A DNA stretch of 64,000 nt from Gavia stellata (lineage: Eukaryota; Chordata; Aves; Gaviiformes; Gaviidae), in NCBI RefSeq assembly GCF_030936135.1, contig NC_082598.1, positions 33,846,687 to 33,910,686 of the forward strand, in the 5' to 3' direction. The notes beneath the pieces were generated by a model that was not told the DNA's origin, searched no databases, and saw only the letters and a list, made by a program, of their open reading frames with translations. A program made the position numbers and the translations under genes. Shown piece by piece: positions 13,041 to 23,300 of the stretch. The number at the start of each line of letters is the position of its first letter. Position 1 is the first letter of the stretch.

Positions 13041-13062
13041 GCTGAATATCACTTGTATGTAC

Positions 13063-14514
13063 TTCATACAACAGCTGTAACTTTAACCACCGCTATAGTT
13101 TTAGTAAGCACAAAAATAATATAGTGACTTATAAGCATTAGTGTGTCAGATATGTCATGACATTATACAAATCATAACTCATTTAAAATAAATAACATGA
13201 TAGCTCGTATGGACTTTATAGAGGGGAAAAAAACAACCATGTTTTATGTTTACTTCTTTTATTTTTCCAGTGGTCTGGAGATGGGGATAGTAGCAGTGTT
13301 TGTTTCATACTTGCTTCCAAGCACTCAAAAAGTCACTGAAATAGAGAATAACACCCTTTGATTTGGGCATTTTGTCTTACAGTGCCAAACCAGAGATGAT
13401 GTTAGGTTTGATTTCCAGAGGGAGCGAGTAGCCCTCAGCGTTTGTGGTGGTGAACTTTCTGAAGCACCAAGCCTTGTCCTGGCAGCATCAAACCTCAGAG
13501 TTGGATGGATAAACTCACTGTTGTCTCCTTTTTCCCTTTTTGGGAAAAAAAAAAAAAGAACTTCCTCAACTTTGAATAGTACTGTGGGTATATCAGGAGA
13601 ATAAAAGCATGCGTCTGGGCAATGGTTAACAATAGCCTTGACACTGAGAACCACCCCACTCAGGGCAAGCTTATCATCTGGCACTCTTTTTAAAGACATT
13701 TGGATAGTCATCTGTGTTCACAGACTTAAGAGGAGCTATGATTTTGAGGTTTTTCTGAGGTATACGGCAACTCTTTTATATAATTCCTTATAAAGTTTTC
13801 AAATGATTAATAATCACCTTATCCTACATACAGATTTACTAAGACTGATTGTGAAAATCTTGGTCCCATGAGACAGTGGGAATATGGCCACTGATTTAAA
13901 TGAGGACAAGAGTCATTCTGCAAGTATCACATTTAAAGCATTGACCTGAAAAGATGTATTTAAGCTATCAGCTTACTCATGTGGAGAACTGAGGTCATTA
14001 CATGTAGGTTTACATTAGTTCTTCTGATGACTATAAATCAAAATGTAACTAGTTTTTCATGCATATCCATTTAAAACTAGGAAAGTTAAAGTTCATAAAA
14101 TCACTTACTTTCTTCATTGTATATCTATATAGGAAAAAGGTGTATGTCAGCTTAAATACGTCTTAAAATTAATGCAGTCCGAGTGTTATTTCCAAGTGCT
14201 ATTAGCATATTTTCCAAAATAAACTAGTATTTGGAGCTCAGTCACCATTAGATCATTGGCCTACCCTGTGTATGAAAGGAAAAGGGAAATTTGACCTAGA
14301 AAGGCACATAAGAATTGCAAACAGCTGTTTTGCAGATGATAGAAAAAAACCCAGTCTTCATCAGAAGCAAGAGCTGTGAATATTTCCAATGCAAATTTGC
14401 AGTTTATATTACACATCTTTTCTGAGTTATCTCCGAGATTCATTTCCTTTAAAACAAAGACGGATAACCTTTTCAGAATATAATACTCGGTGGTATTCTA
14501 ACTGTTTAAAGGGG
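13063..14514. other. Intergenic sequence, SLC7A2 to LTR
   Basis: No exon or recognisable repeat. The 128-codon minus-strand frame at 13325-13711 has no domain I recognise and includes a low-complexity poly-F stretch from an A-run, so I treat it as chance. Confidence 0.5.
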
Positions 14515-15110
14515 TGTGCTGGTTTTGGCTGGGATAGAGTTAATTTTCTTCATAGCAGCGAAGTATGGGGCTGTGTTTTGGATTTGTGCTGGAAACAGTG
14601 TTGATAAAGCAGGGATGTTTTAGTTACTGCTGAGCAGTGCTTACACAGAGTCAAGGCCTTTTCTGCTTCTCACACCACCCCAGCAGTGAGTAGGCTGGGG
14701 GTGCACAAGAAGTTGGGAGGGGACACAGCCGGGACAGCTGACCCCAACTGAGCAAAGGGATATTCCACATCATATGACGTCATGCTCAGTATATAAAGCT
14801 GAGGGGAAGAAGAAGGAAGGGGGGGACATTCGGAGTAATGGCCTTTGTCTTCCCAAGTAACCGTTACGCATGATGGAGCCCTGCTTTCCTGGAGATGGCT
14901 GAACACCTGCCTGCCGATGGGAAGTGGTGAATGAATTCCTTGTTTTGCTTTGCTTGCCTGAGCGGCTTTTGCTTTACCTATTAAACTGTCTTTATCTCAA
15001 CCCATGAGCTTTCTCACTTTTACTCTTCTGATTCTCTCCCCCATCCTATCGGGGGGAGTGAGCGAGGGGCTGTGTGGTGCTTAGTTGCCAGCTGGGGTTA
15101 AACCACGACA
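14515..15110 (+). mobile_element. Solo LTR of an endogenous retrovirus
   Basis: A 596-bp element starts TGTGCTGGTTTTGGCTGGGA and ends TTAAACCACGACA, so it has the TG...CA termini of a retroviral LTR. Identical AGGGG pentamers flank it (14510-14514 and 15111-15115), as expected for a 5-bp target-site duplication. Inside, on the plus strand, are a perfect CRE (TGACGTCA, 14775-14782), a TATA box (TATATAAAG, 14790-14798) and ATTAAA (14980-14985), giving a normal U3-R-U5 order. No gag, pol or env lies beside it, so the provirus was lost by LTR-LTR recombination. The family name is not assigned; 5-bp duplications are common in ERVL-type and some gamma-type elements. Confidence 0.9.
14775..14798 (+). 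promoter_or_regulatory. LTR core promoter: CRE plus TATA box
   Basis: TGACGTCA (consensus CREB/ATF palindrome) is seven bases upstream of TATATAAAG. Both are intact. It points toward PDGFRL, whose start codon is about 2 kb downstream. Confidence 0.65.
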
Positions 15111-15115
15111 AGGGG

Positions 15116-16429
15116 GAAATAATCTTAGACTTCTGAAATACCCTGTAGCAACAAAAATACTAATTTTCTTAATTGTTACAAGTAATGGATGAAATGTTTA
15201 GGATATGCTGATGTATACTCAGGTCACTGCATAAAACCCCGAAGACGTTCTAGGCAGAACTGTAATAAGGCTGTAGAATAAAAAACAGATCATGAAATTT
15301 CATCATCTTACTCTGCAGTTGGGCCCACTAGCTGCTTTACCGCAACCAGATACCCCAGGGTGAAGTATTGGAGCAGGCTCAGGCAAGCAGGTCTCTGAAC
15401 TCTGCATGTGTATGCATTTATGTGGGCAGGGGAGGACTATGTATATCCCTTCTATTTTTTGTCTTATGGTTGCAGACAAAGCCTAGACTTACCTTTAAGA
15501 TCTGTAAGCGCTCTACTCTCACATCTACTATGGCCCCGGAGCTGTGGCCAGGGCCACCATTCCCATTTACTTTATCCTGATTAACATTGAACTGTGGTCT
15601 TGTCTACTACAGGGTCTGCCTGTGACTTCTAACAAACATTATTTTTCCTCATCCGAGTCCAGCGTCTTCACTTTGCCCTGAGTCTACCTTTGTGGCCTCT
15701 CCAGTCATATTTTCTCCTTCCCCCAGATTTCAAGAAACAGCTTTTGACAGCTCAGTGTGGGCAGGAACATACATGCAGTAAACATGCAGTTTACCATGTT
15801 CATCTCTTAGAAATGAAGAGATACCTGCACCTTCTCGATGTGCTTCACACAGGCATTTATCATACATGAAGACTGTGTCATGGACTATGAAGCCCCAAAT
15901 AGCAACACATAGATACTTCCTCTGTTTTTCCACTGTGAGGTAACTTTTCCTGAGCAGGCCTTTGGGAATCTCTTTGCTGCGGCAGGCTGAAACGAGTGCA
16001 ACGGTTTGACTTAAAAATGTACTTTTGCTGCCTTAGGCCAACCCTGATCTGTGCCTGACGTCCATCCGTAGGGTCACTTGTGGTATATAACCCGTGTGGC
16101 GCTCGCACTCTGCTCTTCTCCCTGCTCCCCTCTGCGGATCCAGCTACAGGCCCAAAGGCAGCCAAGGGCTTGCACTCGTGCAAAGCCACGCATGGCAAAA
16201 GGACAGCTGTCACCGATGAGCTAATTCAGGCAATAAACTTCCACAGGTGTCCCTGAGGTCGAGATTATTTGCGATGTGGCTCTGTTCCTGTTCTGAACAT
16301 GGAGTCCTATGTGAGTGTGCTGGGCCTGTGCTGCCTGGGGCAGCGATAGCAGGGGGGCCCCTGTTGCCGTCCTCAACTGCCCGGTGAGGAGCTGCGGAGG
16401 AGATGGAGCCGCAGAGGAAGGAGTTCAGG
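15116..16429. other. Intergenic sequence upstream of PDGFRL
   Basis: Moderate GC, rising toward the CpG island. No supported exon or repeat seen. It may hold proximal PDGFRL control elements. Confidence 0.5.
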
Positions 16430-17300
16430 CTAGACACAAGGAGCCGAAGTCTTCCCCGCGTGAGCGGTGAAGTGCCGCAGCAGGTGCCCTGACCGGCGCG
16501 ACCCGCGCGGACACCCACCCGGCCGGCCAGGCCCGCCTGCGGGGCGTCGCGGGTCTTCCCTCCCTCAGCGAAGAAGTGCGGGTGCCGGTGGGAGCGGCCG
16601 CTGAGACGGTACAACCTCGACGCGCCTTCCCCCGGCGGGGAGCCCCGGGCAGGGAGCCCCGGCCGGCTCCTCCCCGCGCCGCGGCCCGCCAAGGCGCCGC
16701 GGGGCCGCCCCCCGTCGCCGCGCCCGCCCCGCCTCGCCTCAGTCCAGCGTCCCGGCCGCTCCCGCCATGCGGTTCTGGGTGCTCCTCAGCCTGCTGCTGC
16801 TGCTGCAGGAAACGCTGCCGCACGGTGAGCCGCGACCCCCGCCGCCCTCAGCTCCGCCGTCCCGCCGGGTTCCCCCACTTTGCGAGCCATGTCGGGCTTT
16901 CTTTACAGCTGGGCCGCCTCCCCCGCCCTCAGCGCGGCCGCCCCTGCCCTGCGAGGCCGGCGGCGGGTGCCCGCGGCCGAGCCTCCACCCCCCCCCCCCC
17001 GCCATGACAGCCCCCGGGGCAGGGCCGGGAGCCATCTCGGGGCGGTGGGGCTCCCGCCCCGCTGGGCAGGGGCGGAGGGAAGGCGGGTTGCTCTCTTGGT
17101 CTGCGGCCAGCGAGCCGCCGAGGCTTTTCGACGGAGACCGAAAATGAGGTTTCAGTCCGTGCTGGGGATTTGGGGAGAAGCGTTTGCGGCAACACCAGCT
17201 GGCCCCCGCCGCCGTTTCTCTTCAGGGTCGACGTTTAAGTCCGCGCTTAAATCCCCGTGCCGCGGCCGGAGGAGGGTCAGTGCTGGTCGTGGTGCTCGGG
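16430..17300. promoter_or_regulatory. PDGFRL: CpG island and promoter region of PDGFRL
   Basis: A sharp rise in GC and CpG density, with many CGCG, CCGCC and GGCGGG motifs (SP1-like), surrounds the first PDGFRL exon. I see no clear TATA box directly upstream of the ATG, which fits a CpG-island promoter with dispersed starts. Long open frames on both strands here follow from the GC content (few stop codons). A 13-C run lies at 16988-17000. Confidence 0.85.
16767..16824 (+). CDS. PDGFRL: PDGFRL exon 1 (signal peptide)
   Basis: 58 nt of coding sequence from ATG. It codes MRFWVLLSLLLLLQETLPH, a typical signal peptide with a CTG-repeat-encoded leucine core. The donor is CACG|GTGAGC, phase 1. The 5'UTR lies in the CpG island; its start was not determined. 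Confidence 0.93.
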
Positions 17301-20300
17301 TTTAAAAAAAAAAAGTTTTGTGCACAGTTGTTCGTTTGTAGAGAGGACCTGATTTCTGACTTTACTCGTAACTCAGTTTCAGGTTGTGATGAAGTCTTGG
17401 TGGGGAAAGAGGCAAGTTTTTGACTGGGAAGGGCCATTCATAACTAATCCTTGACTTACATAGACTTTAACTAGGCAAAAGAGAGCCTGTTTCCCTCTTG
17501 CAAAATGCGAATAAACTTACTAAAACTTCTTCAGAAGAAACAAACAAACAAAAAATTCCTTTGTTTTTCACCATGGAAGGGCTTGTAGACCGAGGCCTGT
17601 GTAGCCTGTGGAAGGGTTCATAGAGAAATCGGAGCCAGGCTCTGAGGTGCACAGTGAAAGGCAAAGAGGCAGTTACCACAAGTGGCCCGGGAGGTTATAA
17701 GGAAAGAATTCTTGTAAGAAGATTAAAAAAACCTTCACCCTGAGAGCTGTTAAGCACTGAAATAAGTTGTCAGGGGAGGCTGTAGAGTCTCCAGCCTTTG
17801 GGATACTTAGAACTCAACTGGACAAGGCTCTGAGCAACTGAATGGGGGCAGGAAGGGACTTCCAGAAGCCGTTTCCAGCCCAGTTTTTCTTACGACTACA
17901 TGCAAAGGAATTGCACTCTGGACCAGTGTGGTGCAGGAGAGGATTTCTGCTGAAAGATCTGGTCTATGGGTGTGCGCTACCACATCAAGAAAAGTGTCTT
18001 ATATTTGAGAAACAGACAATAAAAACACAGAATGAGAAATGAGTTGTAACTTGGGCAAAAGATTTCTCAGGCCTATGTTTTTCTTCGTTTGTCTAGTTTA
18101 TACTGAGATTTGACTGCGTGCTTCATGCTATGTCATCCAGAAGCTTAGCTACAGGAGAAAGTAACCTGGCATATTTAATGACAGTTCCTTTCCTAAAGCT
18201 AGAGGTATAAGTCCTAATATAGACATGATTTCAACATAGCCTTCCTAATCTCACTTATATTAGTTTATGAACAGTGAAATATGTCCCTGCAGATTGTCCG
18301 TATGAGTGTTGATGGGTCGCCCTGTATTGTTTGTCTGAGTGTTTGGATGATTAACTTTTCGTTTGAAGGACCACAAACAGAGATGTTTCCAACCTGTTTG
18401 TTACATTAGCTGTGATCACAAAGACTCTTCCATCTCATCTTAATCCTGGCGGTTAAGAATTACTCCTTATGGTAGCCTCACATTTGATTTTTTTTTTTTT
18501 TCCCCAAGGAAGAATTCATCAGTAGTAATGAAAATTGAAAGGTCTCTCATGCTGCCAAGATGTGCATGTGGGTATAGGTGATGTCTCAAGTCAAAACTGG
18601 ATGCTTTTTAGCATTATGTGAATAACACTCATTTGAGGATTGTTATGTGTGTAGTATCTGCAAGAACAAGGGGCAGACAAACATTAAAGGATGGGATGAA
18701 ACAAATACTGTGGACCAGGAGCAAAAGTGCTGTGTGGTGTATTTCTGTGATGTATCAATGCATAGTCTCCTGCTTCGGCCTGATGAGTTAGTAGGGACCC
18801 TGAATGTACTGTTGCAGAGGAAATGAGTACAGTGCATCTTAGAACTGACATTAGGAGCTGGTCGGAGGTAGAAAGGAGTTTTCTGAATGAATATTTTTTT
18901 ACTAAGTCTTAATTTTTTTTTTTTAATAGGAAGCCCTATTGTGGGATTAAAACAATGAGGGCTCTGTGCATAAATCTAGTGAGACGGTAAAGCATGCCAA
19001 ACATGGCATATTCATGTACTTGCATAAATGGGCTACTTGAGTTTGTCCTCCTCCCTGGGAAAGTCTTGCAGTTTGGGTAAGGAAATGGGGGAATCTGTGT
19101 GGTGGGTTCTGTGTCCCTGGAGGGATTTGATTGTGTGTCCTCTTTATCTTAGGTGATAGGCTACTGTACCAGTCAATTTAGTTATTGGGCATACAGATAC
19201 TTGATTCAGTGATGAGAGAAGGCAGGATTGTGAGGTGCAGAAGTGGTGGTGTCAGTAGATACCTGCACAGACTTATAGGGAGTGTTGGGGAGGAGCGTGG
19301 TCACGGCTTGCTTGGAAACTCACCTCTCGGAGGTGCAGCAGAGAGGCAAAACAAGGTTTTCTGTGTAGGAAGATAAAAGCTCCTCTGGTGGTGTTTCCTG
19401 AAATGCCCCTGCTGTCACCTGGGGGGAAATACAAGGTCAGACAGACAAGAGTCTCACTGTGTAGCTGGGAGTGTGGTATAGGAGGAAAGTGTTCAGGCTC
19501 ACTGGGAACTACAGAAACATGGAACAGAGGAAGCTTGTACAGAGAGGAAAAACTTCATCTAGAGAAAATCAAAACCAGGCTTCTGGCACTTAAAATTGAA
19601 AAGCTTTCATAGGGGATTCTTTAACAGTTTCTTAAAGGCAGAGTGTCAGGTGTGGAAGAGCACGTAGTTTGGGATGAAGCATTTCCTTGGGGTGAGGTTT
19701 TAAGAACCGTGTGCCTTCAAACAAGTGTCGGGATTGAGGTTGGCAGAACGTAGTGGAAATGGCAAAGAGTATTTTGAACAAGTAGTCCTATTTCAGTAGG
19801 GTTTGGGGTGGAAAAAAATGAAAAAGGTGACTGGACTAAAGCTTGTGTGCTTCTACAGACAAATCTGGAAAGTACAACAGAGAACTGGAACAGCTGGTTT
19901 GAAATGGGAATGCTTATCCAAAAAGCTTGTCAGGCCTGTCAGGGGGACCTTCTAATACTAGGGCACAAATTACACAGGAAAGATGGAACAGCTCAACCCA
20001 AGGGAGAAGTGGCAGTATGTGTTGAAGAAAGTTTTAGTGTCAAATCTGGTTGCTGGTGGGTTTTCTCAGTAAAAGTCATCTGGACTGAAACACCAGCCCT
20101 GTAGAGAACAACCAACCTGGTTACTGACCATCTAATGTGATGGAGGGAATGACCGCTCTGTTAACGAAAATCAGAGGGGCAGCAAGGCGTGGATAGAAAG
20201 GAAAGGGAAGAATTACTTACCCTTGCATATGTTGGATCGCACATGTTGGGGTGTGATGCTGAGTGCAATTGTTTAGATGTCACAAATGATGACTTCTTAG

Positions 20301-23300
20301 AGCAGCTACTCGGAGAACCCCTGAGAAAAGCAGCAGTTCTTGACTTGATCCAGAGCAGTGCTCAGGTAATTGGATTCAGATGTTGCTTTAGAAGAGCAAG
20401 ACTGTAGTTTTAATATTCTTGTAGGAATAATAAAAGCCAAAGAAATGACTGATGCATTTAATTTCAGAAGGGGGAATTACATAAGATGAGGAGGCTCATT
20501 AAATCACATGTGGGTTAGATATGAAAACCAGAATAAGGCAGACAAAGAGTTTGATAAACAGCTTGCAAAAGGGATAAAACCAGCCATAAATCCTTTTCGT
20601 CTTCTGATGTGCTGGGATGGGACAGGGAAAGATGGCCACAAACTTTGTAAGGCTGATAGGAACGGCGGATGAGAATGAACACCTACAGAAAGTAAAACTC
20701 AAATTTTTAATTTCATTATTAGTGTGCTTCCATGTTCACTGTGGAGGTGCTTGGGGAGGTTTTAATGGCAAATGGTGACATGATAAATGTATCAGAAACT
20801 TTGAGTGCAGCATCCTACTGAGCACTGAGCTCTGAGACAGAATCTTTCTCTGTGGGGAGAATCATTATAGGACATGTTTCATCAATATGCCAAAAGAATT
20901 GGCTTTAGGGAAAATCAACAACATGAACAGTGTTTAAGTGTCATGATTTGATGATATACACCTGAGACCTAAAACGAATTTGAATCTGAAATTGCTGAAG
21001 TCTCAACTCAGGTGCATAATGTATCACATAACTACTCCTTTTGAGGGAAATAGAAATATGCCAGTGTTTTACGATTTTTTGAGGGAGGTACAGGCAGAAA
21101 GCCAGATCTCTGTATTCTGTAAATTGAACTTGTGAATAAATAAGTATGAATTGCAGAAAGGTCAGTATGGCTTTGTATAGCTTCCTTTTTTTTTTTTTTT
21201 CCTTCAGAAGTGTGTTTTGTTTTGCAGATCTGCTGAAGTTCTCTGAAGGACTTTAAATGTGGCCATGGATGAGTTGGTTGATGTACTTGGATTCCCAAAG
21301 GATTTTGATAAGCCTGTTGTTAAAGAGTCCATGGGAACCAAGGTGCTGTGAGACTAGGGAAGACCTCTCATGGACTAATAACTATAGAAAACAAAGAGTA
21401 GGAATTAATCTTCAGTTTTTGCAATATGGGCATAAAATTGTTTTTATCCAGTTGAATTTCACAGCGATCTTGTAAGGCACATGCTTTTCAGCATATTTAT
21501 AAATCTGCTAAAACAAAGGAAAAGAAAACTGACAGTAAGAAGTTGCAGAAGGGTATCTCCATTTTGAAAGACTGTCCAGTGAAAATAGGACTTGAAAATT
21601 TGTGTTGGTAGATGCAAAGTAACACAAATGATTCTAACTTCATATATACATTGATGGGTTTCTACTTAAGAATTTCTAACCAATACTTCCTACGCAGGAA
21701 AATTATCTTGGAATTTCACTTGATTATTCTAGCGAAAGTCAGCTTCCTTGAAAAGCAGTGAACTATTTAGACAGGAAAGAAGACACCACTAATAAGTACA
21801 ACTGTGATTTGACCATATCTTGAACCTCTTGTACAGTCTGCTTTTGTCTTCTTTCCATTACTCAAATGTGATGTAACTGAACTGTTGTAAGATGTGTATT
21901 CTTTACAAGGAACAGTTAAATAGAGTAGGACTCGTCAGTCTGGAAAGGATGTTTGAAGGACACAAGTTCTGTAGAAGTACTAGAGCCACAGAGGAAGTTG
22001 GTGGAGAAACAATGGATATTTATTCATTTAATATTAGATGCCTCCTAGTTTTTGTATTTTTATATAGTTTGTGTAGTTTTGAAAATTGACCAGACAAATT
22101 AATGAAGGAAAACCCCACCAAGGGCAATAAAACAATGGCAACTATGGTTAACGGATCCCTTGAGCTAAAGGTTCTTGGAAGCTAGGAGACTAGTGTCAAA
22201 GGAACAGAGGTGGTTGCCCAGTTCCTGGTTGACATCTGACACTGGGTGGTGTCAATATGAAGACATTGGCTAGGTAGACATTTGGCCTGACCCACTGTAG
22301 CCTTTCAAACGTAGTGCAGGCAAAAAGTGCTCCTGCACCAACTGCTTGTCCCTGTAATATATGTACTGTGTCACTCGCTTAGGTAACGTGCTCTGAGTTA
22401 CTAGAAAATGCTACTTCATGATCCTCCATGGGATGCAGCAAGGCCTTCTCTGAAATTCTCCTTTGTTATCATCATTCCCCCAAGTTTGTCAATTTTGTTT
22501 GGCCAGTGGCATCACAGGTGTGAAGAAAAATTGCAAGAAGCGTAAATATGTGTTTCACTCTCCCTTCCAGAAACCATAAAATGTCACTCTTTGTCTTAAA
22601 ATGTCATGATCTTTGGAAGGCATTTCTATTTGATCTCTTCAGTTTGTGGCTCATTTTAAGGTGGTGAGGCATCTTTGCAATCAAGTTCACCAATGCTCAT
22701 AATGTAGAACTGGGAAAAATGCCTGTGTGGTGGGGGAGGGATGTACCTTAGTAATTGGATGTACACCTCTCAAAAATTATTCTTACTACATTAAGAGTCT
22801 GAAAGAGTTTAAAATGCATTGGGCAAACTAAGACAACCGCTGTCTTCCAGTTTATTTTCCAGTTGGTGTGAGGCCAGAAGGCAAATGCTCCTACACAGGC
22901 AGCCTTACTCTGCATGCTGAGATTGTGGAGTCACAGAATGGCTGAGGTTTGAAGAGACCTCTTGGGATCATACAGTCCAATCCCATGCTCAAGCAGGGCC
23001 ACCTAGAGCAGGTTGCCTAGGACCATGTCCAGTAAGGTTTTGAATATCTCCATGGATGGATACTCTGCAGCCTCTCTAGGCAACCCATGCCAGTGCTTGA
23101 CCACCGTAGCAGTAAAAAGTGTTTTCTTATGTTCAGATTGAATTTCCTGTTTTTTAAATTCATGCTCACAAGGTTCTGTGTCATTTAAGAGATGTGGCGT
23201 ACATCAGCCTGGACTTAGAGAAGCGGAAGGCTGAAGCAGTGCAAGGTGTCCAGCTGGGGCATGAGGAATGTCATGGGAGCCATCAGTGGCAGGAGTCTGG

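Larger units (their letters stand above)
6809..13062 (+). other. SLC7A2: Probable SLC7A2 3'UTR and downstream sequence
   Basis: AT-rich, with no supported coding frame apart from the CR1 relic at 10985-11688. Candidate poly(A) signals are AATAAA at 9286-9291, followed by a GT-rich run (GTGTGTTCGGTTGTTTT), and AATAAA at 13035-13040, followed by CTTGTATGTACTT. CAT-2 mRNAs in other vertebrates have long 3'UTRs, so the distal site is plausible. The exact end is inference and needs RNA data. Confidence 0.45.

Noticed and set aside
13325-13711. 128-codon minus-strand frame
   Set aside because: No recognised domain or splice context, and it includes a poly-F stretch from an A-run. A relic of an unidentified repeat cannot be excluded.
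16210-17305. Several open frames of 100-160 codons on both strands around the PDGFRL promoter
   Set aside because: They are Arg/Pro/Ala/Gly-rich frames caused by CpG-island composition, with no domain. Only the short signal-peptide exon at 16767 is supported by splicing and homology.
23190-23260. ACATCAGCCTGGACTTAGAG as part of a CR1 reverse-transcriptase region next to the antisense CR1
   Set aside because: Only a short stretch resembles CR1, and its strand is opposite to the adjacent fragment, so I did not extend the element.
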